Both the position numbers and the translations under genes were made by a program. 64,000 nucleotides of DNA, from the NCBI GenBank assembly GCA_009801085.1, contig VNWV01000003.1:930001-994000 (forward strand), read 5' to 3'. This document shows, one piece after another, positions 10,671 through 19,098 of the stretch. Source of the DNA: Lasiodiplodia sp. COLG20 (lineage: Eukaryota > Ascomycota > Dothideomycetes > Botryosphaeriales > Botryosphaeriaceae). How positions within the stretch are numbered: the stretch's first letter is position 1; each line of letters opens with the position of its first letter. Below the pieces are notes generated by a model. That model was not told the DNA's origin. It made no database searches and was given only the letters and a program-made list of their open reading frames with translations.

Positions 10671-11778
10671 TCACCTCCCTTTCCAGGCCTGCTCTAGCAT
10701 CTCCTTGGCCTTCACAGTCTTGATTTCTGGAAATCTTACATTCAAAGACTGCTCGTACGGCAGGTCAAAGTGCCCACCCACGGCCCACTGGAAGAAGATC
10801 GCAAACAACCGCTGCAGTTGCTCCTTGGGTGTATACGGATAGAGGTTCTTATGCCCGGGGAGCTCCGTGACCTGGAAGGCTTGAAGCTTCTCTATAGAAT
10901 CGTGATGGACTTCAAATTTGAAGCCTATTAGATTCGGGAAAGGAAGGTTTCAGCAATTGTAAAGAAGCCAAGGAACCAGTTGGTGGAGAGCATACCACTG
11001 CCTCCTCGGCCAGTTTCAGAACCTCGTTGAAGCTCAGCTTGTCCCCGATCACGATGCTCTTTTCCGGCCGCTCCCCAGCCGGCAGATCCATCGGCGCGCT
11101 CACAAATCGAGCGATGTCGTAAGTGTACGTGAAGGTCGCGATCTCATCCCTCGTACCAGGAATGGCGGCGACCTTTTTTTCGACGTCGATAGCGAATGGC
11201 AAGCGGACCTGGTGGTTCGGCTTTACGTGCGGCTGGGCGTGGGAGTCCGGGAAGAAACCGTTGTAGATGCGCGTCCATTCCAAGTCCGTCATGCTCAGCT
11301 CTTCATATGCGGCAATGTGGTAGGCTTTGTGAGGCATGTACGACGGAGCGCTGCTCAAGTTGTCAGATGATTGTTTCATTTTGCACCTGGCGCGGAGAGA
11401 AGAGAGACTTTTTCTACGCTGGCAATGAAGCGTTTGGTGGACTTCGCCGCAGTAACTGCTCTGATGAGATTTATCTAAGCTCTGGAAGCATTCTCAACTA
11501 TTATTAACCGGCGGAGATGACCGTGTGGATCTCGTTTGCCTCCAGGATATCTCTGAGGGCTTCAGGGTCCTGATATTGCCTGCTATGACTTGCACAGGGA
11601 AATCTTACCGAGACTACGGCAAGTATTACCCAAATTTAAACGAGGAGGCATCTCTCAGCTAATTCTTGTTTACCTAGCTCGAAAGTATCGTAACGTTGTG
11701 CTCAGAGTCTTAAATCAAGACGTCAACGATCGCCTTGCCCACGCTGCCAATACCACCTGCTACTGCAATGTTAACCAT
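10671..11778 (-). pseudogene. NmrA-like / isoflavone-reductase-like NAD(P)-binding protein, decayed
   Basis: The start (11778) gives MVNIAVAGGIGSVGKAIVDV, an NmrA-type Rossmann motif (GGxGxxG, with Ile where Thr is usual). In the same frame a TAA and then a TAG interrupt the first strand-helix unit (VDVLI-stop-DSEHNVTILSS-stop). Downstream pieces still align with the family: DPEALRDILEANEIHTVISA, NLIRAVTAAKSTKRFIAS, then an intact block (from about 11379 down) with TDLEWTRIYNGFF, FTYTYDIARFVSAPMDLP and LSFNEVLKLAEEA, and a last exon ending KAKEMLEQAWKGR at 10671. NmrA-like proteins bind NAD(P) and act as redox sensors or reductases. Both nonsense codons could come from CAA and CAG by C-to-T change. 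An unusual intron arrangement rescuing the 5' part is possible but I could not find one. Confidence 0.65.
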
Positions 11779-12326
11779 GACTTTTTAGGTTGCTGACCGA
11801 CGAGACTTTGGGGCAACGATGTCGATGACACGCTGCCGGAGGTAGAACCGAGATCTGAACTGAAAGTCGGAGGCAGCATCCACCCTGCTTTATCCAAAAG
11901 ACGCTCTTCAAGGTCTACCAGATCCTGCAAAATTAAGATTGATGTCGGAAATTTTAGAACGGCGGGGTTTGCGTCGGCCGACCCGATTCTGTGGCCAGAG
12001 GTGTATCTTTTGCCCGCAATATCCACTTGGACGCGTCCAAATCAAGCTTTGCCAAGGGTGGAGCCGATATGGTTCCCAAGCTTTAGTGTAACATCAACCA
12101 CTCTACCAATAGAATGGATCATGTATGCGGAATGCTACGGCACGGGTCTACAATTAACATGCGAAATGTCCGAGTAGCTCTAACTCCGAGCTTACCGCAC
12201 AGCGGAGGCGGGGCTCCCCATATCGTTAACCCCCGCAGTAACGACGGAGGGAGAAATTTAAGACGCTGAGGTCAATTGTTTTGGTATCGCCAATTATTTT
12301 CACAATCCCGTTTACCATCTTCTCTC
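11779..12326. other. Spacer between NmrA-like pseudogene and SDR
   Basis: A minus-strand frame (12026-11760) overlaps the start of the NmrA-like gene and shows no family features. The rest must hold the SDR promoter. AATTTAAGAC near 12255 is a weak AT element at best. Nothing else is visible. Confidence 0.5.
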
Positions 12327-13525
12327 ATGGCCAGGATTTTGAAGTCGTGCTTGCCTCCGCAAGGTGTGGTTCTTGTTACTGGAGCAAACGGCTTTATTGC
12401 TAGCCACATCATCGACAAGCTACTCGAGGCGGGCTATATAGTCCGAGGTACAGTCCGTTCTCCAGAGAAGCAAAAATGGCTGCAAGACGGATTCGATGCT
12501 GCCTACGGTTCGGGCAGATTTGAACTGTGTTCTGTGTTGGATATAACGGCTCCGCACGCCTTTGATGAGGCAGTGAAAGGTTTGTATCTGAATCCATCCT
12601 AAAGCTAAGATTGCATCGCAAGGCTAAACGTTTTATGTGCTCCAGGTGTTTCTGCAGTAGCTCACGTGGCAAACGTCGATAGCGTGAGCGATGATCCCAA
12701 AGTCATTGAGCAGACCGTCCAAGGCGCATTGAACGCCATCTCGTCTTGCAAAAAAGAACCATCTGTGAAACGATTTGTATACACTTCTTCACTAGCTGCA
12801 GTATACCTGCCCGAGCCGAACCAGCTGCTCAACATCGATGAGAGCACATACAACTATGCCGCCGTCACAGCAGCCTCAGAACCACCAAGTCCCGGCCAAA
12901 ACCGCCATTTCATCCACCATTGTGCTGCGAAAACCAGAGGAGAACTTGCTATCTGGGACTGGGTCCGTGAGCATCAGCCATCTTTTGGCGTTAATTCAGG
13001 TAGGATAGCCCTCGAGCAAAGTTGCATTTTAGAACTAACGTCGGGATGACGCAGTTCTTCCTGGATTCGTGATGGGCAGAGTGCTAGACCCCGGTCATCA
13101 GGGTTACCATACCACATCAGCAATGACAGTGGCGTTGCACAATTGGGATCTTTCTCCGGAAATGAACTTCCTACTTGGACCTTGTAAGTTTTCTACGAAC
13201 CTCTTCATACACATATTAATAAGCCTTAGCATTGTATGTCGATGTGGAAGACTGTGCTCTCCTACATGTAGCAGCTTTGACGCTACCAGAAGTGGAGAGC
13301 CAGCGTATTTTTGCGATGGCCAGGCACATCAATGGAAAGGAAATCGTCCAGGAACTGCGCTTCTTGTTTCCTAGCCATGAATATCCCGATGCGCCGGATT
13401 TGGAATGTGATCGAAGCGTCATTTCTCCTATTACCAAAGCAGAAGCTTTGTTGAAGAGGCTTGGCTATCCCGGATGGACTACTTTGAGGGAGGCCATTAG
13501 ACGCAACATGGCCGAATTCGCTTGA
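12327..13525 (+). CDS. Extended SDR (dihydroflavonol/aldehyde reductase-like) lacking the catalytic Tyr
   Basis: Four exons (12327-12579, 12646-12999, 13055-13183, 13230-13525) close in frame to 343 residues, the usual size. The start MARILKSC is preferred over an upstream in-frame ATG at 12276 because only 10-15 residues normally precede the nucleotide-binding motif VTGANGFIASHIIDKLLEAG. RGTVRSPEK follows (NADPH preference), then VKRFVYTSSLAAV with the active-site Ser. The YxxxK position reads HCAAK: the Lys is kept but Tyr is replaced by His (codon CAT near 12918). C-terminal LYVDVEDCALLHVAALT is typical. Without Tyr, ordinary SDR reductase chemistry should be severely weakened, so this may be a recent loss of function, a changed activity, or a sequence error (TAT to CAT). 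Related to the partial SDR at the left edge; upstream of an aldo-keto reductase in the same orientation. Confidence 0.85.
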
Positions 13526-14382
13526 ATATAGTTGGTCGGTTGTGAAAAGGTCTATAGCTGGAACCGATCTGCGAAATGATTCATGGAGGTTTAATTGTTT
13601 GCTCTGGCTGAGTGAGTAGTGTTAGTTCAATGTCCGTATGTACAGTCAGCTCTTGCCCTAAATGCTTAGCGCGACGATTCCAGTCCCATGGAAAAGGTGA
13701 GCTTGGCAGTGTCTTAGTGATGCTATTGGTCGCAAATGAACCCGTCTTACAGAGAAACAGCTTTAAAATCACATTTGAGTGCGGAAATCCGTTCCAAGTT
13801 GTTTCTTTATGATTTTTTGTGGCCCGATCGGTTGCATCAGTGCTCGCCTACTGTGTCTTACCATTGCTGCACGTGTGCGTACAGCCGGTAATGCAGCATC
13901 GAAAACCAAGAAATCAAGTAGCCCTGGCTCTTGTCACTCGCATCTTGGGACAATTTTGGATATGCTTGCGAATATATCAGCCCCTTGTCAGCTAACCAAT
14001 TGGTGAGACAGCGACACCACGTGACTTCAATATGTCCCCGGACGTCATCTCCAACTTGAAGGATCTATGCAACACCAATAAAGAAGTAATCGCGCGTAGC
14101 CGAATGCAACGGGGCTTAAAGCTCCGCTCCGGACCGACCTGAAGGATCCTAAAAGGAATAGGGCCCTTGGCCCCGCAAGCATTCGTCCGTGCCACACCGG
14201 TGTTAAGCAGCGGTGGGCCCGCGATAAGTCCGCGGGGCCCGTAGCTCCGTTTGGAGCTCGATCTGGGGATCTTTCCACAACGTCTATATAAAGGAATGCA
14301 ATGGATGCGTTTGTATACTCACCAGATATCTTTTCTTGAGGTGTCGAAAAGCTACCGACTCTTTTCTTGACCCATTGCAACC
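13526..14382. other. Spacer and promoter region before the aldo-keto reductase
   Basis: No gene is supported in these 857 nt; the short frames have no domain. The part next to the downstream gene is GC-rich with several GGGCCC/CCGCGG-type palindromic stretches (about 14150-14245) and carries a TATA element at 14285. Confidence 0.5.
14285..14293 (+). promoter_or_regulatory. TATA box of the aldo-keto reductase gene
   Basis: TATATAAAG lies 90 nt upstream of the ATG at 14383, a normal distance for a fungal core promoter with a short leader. It is the clearest TATA element in the window. Confidence 0.5.
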
Positions 14383-15464
14383 ATGCCTCAGCTAAACGGG
14401 AAAGAGGTCGGCAGCATCGGCTTCGGCCTGATGGGTACTATCTTCCCTCTTTTACATGCAATTCCAGCTAATGCTTTTCCAGGCCTGACCAGGAGCAACG
14501 TGCCGGAGGAGCAGGCCTTCGCGACGCTGCGCAAGGCCCTCGAGACGGGCTGCAACGCGTGGAACGGCGGCGAGTTCTACGGAACGCCCGACAACAACTC
14601 CTTGACGCTGCTCAACAAGTACTTCGCCAAGTACCCAGAAGATCTGGAGAAGGTCTCGCTCAACATCAAGGGCTGCGTGTTGCCGGGCCTCGTCATCGAC
14701 GCCAGCAAGGAGCAGGTGTACAAAAGCGTCAACAACTGCGTCGAGATGCTCGGCGGCAGGAAGATTGACGTTTTCGAGCCGGCGCGCAGGGATGCGAAGG
14801 TGCCGCTGGAGGAGACGCTGGGCGCGTTTGAGGAGTTGAGGAAGGAGGGGAAGATTGGTGGTGTGGCACTGAGTGAGGTCAACGCGAACAGTATCCGGGA
14901 GGCGGCGCGCATTACGAAGATCCAGTCGGTGGAGATTGAGTTGTCGCTCTGGGCGACGGAGCCGCTCACGAACGGTATCCTGCAAGCTTGCAAGGAGCAT
15001 GATATCACTGTCCTGGCGTGAGTCATACCCCTCTTTTTTCTTCTGCTTCCAAGTGCTGACTGTTTCGCAGGTATGGTCCCGTGGGCCAGGGAATGCTGGC
15101 GGGCAAGTACAAGTCGTTCGACGATCTCCCCGCCGATGACTACAAGAGGCACTTCCCGCGCTTCCAGCCCGGCAATTTTGAGAAGAATCTCGAACTCGTG
15201 CACACGCTGGAGAAGTTCGCGAAGAAGAAGAACTGCACGCCGGCGCAGCTCGCCATCAACTGGGTGCTGACCCTCTCCAAGAGGCCGGATATGCCCGTCA
15301 TCATACCCATCCCCGGTGCTACCACGGTCGAGCGTGTGGAGGAGAACTCAAAGATTGTCGAGATTACGGACGAGGAGATGCAGGAGCTTGATAAGATACT
15401 GGCGAGTTTTGATGTTGTTGGCACAAGATACCCGGAGCACGCCATGCACATGACGAACACTTGA
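14383..15464 (+). CDS. Aldo-keto reductase (pyridoxal reductase-like)
   Basis: Three exons (14383-14434, 14483-15017, 15071-15464) close in frame to 326 residues, the family length. After the first 48-nt intron is removed the N-terminus reads IGFGLMGLTRSNVPEEQAF, matching the AKR beta-1 region. WNGGEFYGTPDNNSL carries the catalytic Tyr, and LNIKGC the Lys. EPARRDAKVPLEETLGAFEEL, IGGVALSEV and GVALSE-like strands follow, and the NADPH-binding end has IPIPGATTVERVEENSKI. Members resembling yeast/fission-yeast pyridoxal reductase reduce pyridoxal or other aldehydes with NADPH in the cytosol; the true substrate here is unknown. No defects seen. It lies after the Tyr-less SDR in the same direction. 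Confidence 0.9.
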
Positions 15465-16377
15465 AGGACCAGATCAGAGTTAGAAATCTAGGCCAGGGAT
15501 GAGTTGAGGAGTTTGAATTGTTTGCACAGTGGTTAGGGAGGGCCAGACCCTCTTTGGATTTCTTGCTCCTGATGTGCAATCCAACATGCACATTTTCTGC
15601 GAGGCATGAGCCACCTAATCAAACAAAAGCGAGTTTGTGAAGATCGCGAAAACCCCGATACTTGACCTGCACGACTCTCGAGACCATTTAGCTATCTAGA
15701 CGAAATGTTGCGTCTAGTAGTGGTCTACAGCTTTGGCCATGTGTTTCCTCAGCCGAACACTCGAACACGGTTATGGGCCGGGCTGGATCTGGTCTCATAT
15801 GTACAGTAAGCTTATTCAAGCCATCCATTCCCCTACCTGTACCGAGTCCTGGAAGGTTACACCAGTAAACGGCGGAGCGGATGTCTCAGCTTCTGAGGCA
15901 AGAATTACGCATTCAATCGTGCCAGCGGAAATAGGCGGACGATGTGCACGGAATAGGGTAAACGCGCTCGCTCCTACTATTTCTTGTAGTAAATGAGCCT
16001 CTAATATATACAGAGAACGTTTGAATCGTACTAGCCTTCGGCTGCAATACTCTCTGTCCTCGGGTGTAGAAAACGATGTGGCGCTCCCATAGCCCCCGCC
16101 AAAAGCAAAATCCGAGCTAAAGTCAGCCGATCTCCCATATTCTCAGTACTCAGCGTTGGATATTGTATCACAAGAGTAAGCGCTTACAAGGCGCCACCAA
16201 TAATAACCTATTTCAGGCAGCGCATTTCTCCCATTGCCTTATTTTATAATTAGCGATATATTATCGCTATCGCCCAAGTGAAAATTAGCTTGCATCCCAG
16301 TCATAGGAACAGCAGAGCCCGGCATATTGCGGAAGTAGTACTAGTCTACTATACGTCTATTCATTTTTCATACCACC
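15465..16377. other. AT-rich spacer before surface-protein gene A
   Basis: No gene is supported. The region becomes clearly AT-rich after 15.6 kb and contains a perfect short inverted repeat at 16252-16268 and a 19-nt stretch (16031-16049) that recurs with two differences at 45775. It includes the promoter of gene A. Confidence 0.55.
16252..16268. repeat. Perfect inverted repeat, 7-bp arms
   Basis: AGCGATA, a TAT spacer, then TATCGCT, about 110 nt upstream of the gene A start. It could be a dimeric factor binding site or chance in AT-rich DNA. Confidence 0.35.
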
Positions 16378-18594
16378 ATGCTGGGTTCGATTATAATCTT
16401 CTTGCTTACTCTGAGTGCAGCGGCTCGTAATGCACCAATAACAGGTATGATCTCTGAACGGGCGAAAGTGACGTATAATTCATGCTAACTAATGTAGCTG
16501 AACCTTTCTATAACCTCACAACTGCCGACCCACCAGCGCCTACTACAGTATCAGGACTGTGCGAAGCGAATTGCACATATAAACTTGATCCCGCGACAGT
16601 GTATGGGTGGGGAAAGGTTAACTGGCACGGAACAATAACGGTGGAGCACGCCGTCGAATATCTCATCATCAACAACCGGACAAACAGCACATCGACCTCA
16701 ACATCCTTTTTCAAGCTTCCAAGCAGCATCACGGCGATACCGACGAATGCGGCCCACACACGCATTACAGAGATACAAGTATCGATGCCCACTGGCTCTA
16801 CGGGGAACTGGACAACCTTTCGGACTAATATTACGTATCCATCGCGATACACAGCATATGGATCCGGATATAAATGGTGGGGTAAAGTTTCTACGACGGC
16901 CGCGGATGGCGTACCCGCTTGCTCCTGGGCGCCATATTACTTCTCTGCCGCAAACACGTACTTCAGCACGATCTACAACGACAGCATTAAGACTAACACC
17001 ACCAGCATCTTTGTTCACTATTCGACCGCTGCGTCTGGTGCTTTTGTACCCTACACTACGCTGCCGCCTATCGGTGAAGAGACGCAAGAGGTCGAACCGG
17101 AAGATCCCGGCGGGCTTGACTTCTTGTTTGGGGCAAGAGAGTGGGTGACTGGTTTGCCGCCAGCATACCGTGAGGATGCGGTGCCGCAGCTATGCATGAC
17201 GGGCCCGGTCCCTACAGCACCACAGGAATTTACACTTCTCACACGAGTCTACAGCCTCCCCGCCATAGTGATGGATTCTGTGAAGTACCTTACACTGACT
17301 TCTACGATGCATGTGGACACACCAGAGTCAGCATCAGTGGTCGCATCTGAATCACCGCCATTGTCGTCACTCGGGCCTCTGCGGTTGGAATCCGGAACCT
17401 CCCTATCCGCTCCCTTAGGCCCGGCCCCGGCCTCATCTGCAGTCCAGCAGCCTGAATCAACTTCGCTTTCCTTCAAAAAAGCCATAGCTACCACGACCAA
17501 CAATGCCCTGGGCGCCATCATCTCTCTCATCGCCAGCAGCGCTGCAGAAGAAACGCCTGAATCATCCGCAGCTGGCCCGCCCAACTCGGCAGCCCCTGCA
17601 ACAACGAACCCCAAATCCCTACCGAGCGCCGTCATGCCCGTCAGCAGTGCTCTAGGCGCGTCGACTGCGCCTGCAGGACCTTCTATTTCTGCCGGTTCTC
17701 TACCCACGAGTGAGGCAGCTGCCGCAGGGGCAACCACCCCGGTACCGGCCGAAGACGGTGCCATAGTCGTCGTGGGCCCCGCGACGCTCTCGCAGGTCTT
17801 GAATATCAACTCAATCCCCGAACGCTGTGGAGTCCAATCACGACTCGAATGTTAACAGCCCTACCGCAATACTTCCGGACAGTACTACAGCTGCAGGAGG
17901 AATTATTGTCGCTATCGGCGGTCAAACGCTCAGCTCGGCCGGCCAGACCGTCACGCTGAGTGGCGGCGGGAATGACGGCGGGAATGACGCCAGCGGTGAC
18001 GCCAGCGGTACCAACGAACAAGCAACGGGCACAGCTGATGGCGCAAAGCAGCAGCAGCAGCAGCAACTGACACTCGCCGTCCTTCAGACTGATTCCGCCG
18101 GCCACACGCAGCTCGTCGTTGGTGGCAGCACTGTCGTCAGCAATGTTCATGGGGCGTACGCGACGGGTACGACTACAGTGGACGCCATGGATGGTGTTTT
18201 GACTGGTACCACTGCTGCTGTCACATCTGCTGCTGATACTGTCCAAGGACAGGGGCAGGGGCAGGGGCAGGGGCAGGGAACTACAATGATAGTCAGCGGA
18301 CAGAGCGTCGAGGCTGCGAACAGTACGGGTGCTGGCGAGGTGGAGACATCTGCCTCTAGTACCTCTGGAGGGCAGACAGTGCAGGCAAGTGCTACCAGCA
18401 AAACCGTAAGCGTACAGACGGAAAGCGAGAGTAGAACTACGACGTCAGCGCCTAGAAGTAGTGGTGGAGCGGACAGTGGTGTAGCGACGGCGGGAGGAGT
18501 TGTGTCAGAGGCAAGCGCTGCTGCCGGCGTTGTGGTGGGGCAGACTGTATTGGGAAGTTTGATCAGATGTTGGTGGGTTTTGATGTTGTTGTGA
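16378..18594 (+). CDS. Secreted surface-type protein A (paralogue of B), with a frame break near 17.8 kb
   Basis: Family not recognised. Exon 1 (16378-16444) encodes a signal peptide (MLGSIIIFLLTLSAAA); a 53-nt intron joins it to exon 2 from 16498. The conserved N-terminal domain (about 250 residues, shared with gene B) includes VSGLCEANCTY, VEYLIINNRTNSTSTSTSFF, ITYPSRYT, YKWWGKV and CSWAPYYFS, with several Asn glycosylation motifs. A Ser/Pro/Ala-rich linker follows. The frame then ends 20 residues after ATLSQ, but the neighbouring frame continues from 17833 with IIVAIGGQTLSSAGQTVTLS, matching gene B. Removing 37 nt (17796-17832, GT to AG) restores a 708-residue product; that is unusually short for an intron, so a frameshift is the alternative. 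Poly-Gln and Gly-Gln runs occur near the end. The C-terminal hydrophobic tail is short, so a GPI anchor is doubtful. Likely extracellular. Confidence 0.65.
18246..18280 (+). repeat. GGGGCA hexanucleotide minisatellite (Gly-Gln repeat)
   Basis: Five or so copies of CAGGGG in gene A encode alternating Gly-Gln. A CAG run (about 18048-18066) encoding poly-Gln lies 180 nt upstream. Both are slippage-prone and could vary among isolates. Confidence 0.7.
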
Positions 18595-19098
18595 AAAGCT
18601 GCACGGAGCACATGATGAATACTTGAATGGTCACGAGATATTCAGGAACAGGGAAGATGGGCTCTGCAAGGGCGTTGGTTGTGCGCTGTTTATGGGCACG
18701 GGAGGGCTGACCCGGGAATTCGGCCCCCATGTGGGTGGCGGCAAGGTATCCCGGCTTGGCCCCATATAATGGTGTGCTACGATTGGTCAGGAACAGGGCT
18801 AAAAATGCGACTAGCCAAGCCAAAGTGGCTTTCAATGAATCCCCCACCTGCACCGTCTGTCAGCGGTCAAGGTTGGATCACCATAATCAGGACGTTATAC
18901 GCGCAATGGTCCGCATTTGTCCAGGGCTCAAGCCGGTCTGCCGTGATGTTTACATCTAGCTGCCTAAATCCAATATGGGGCCAGAAGCAGCCTCGTGCTA
19001 CCACATGAACACAAAAGGTCGACGGTACCGCCGTTCTTGTCGGGCTCCCTTTGCCAAACAGTAACACAGTCGATCTCCCGGGTCATACACGCGCAACC
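18595..19098. other. Spacer between tandem paralogues A and B
   Basis: 504 nt with no supported gene; the frames at 18679-19008 lack features. It contains the 3' flank of A and the promoter of B. Confidence 0.5.
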
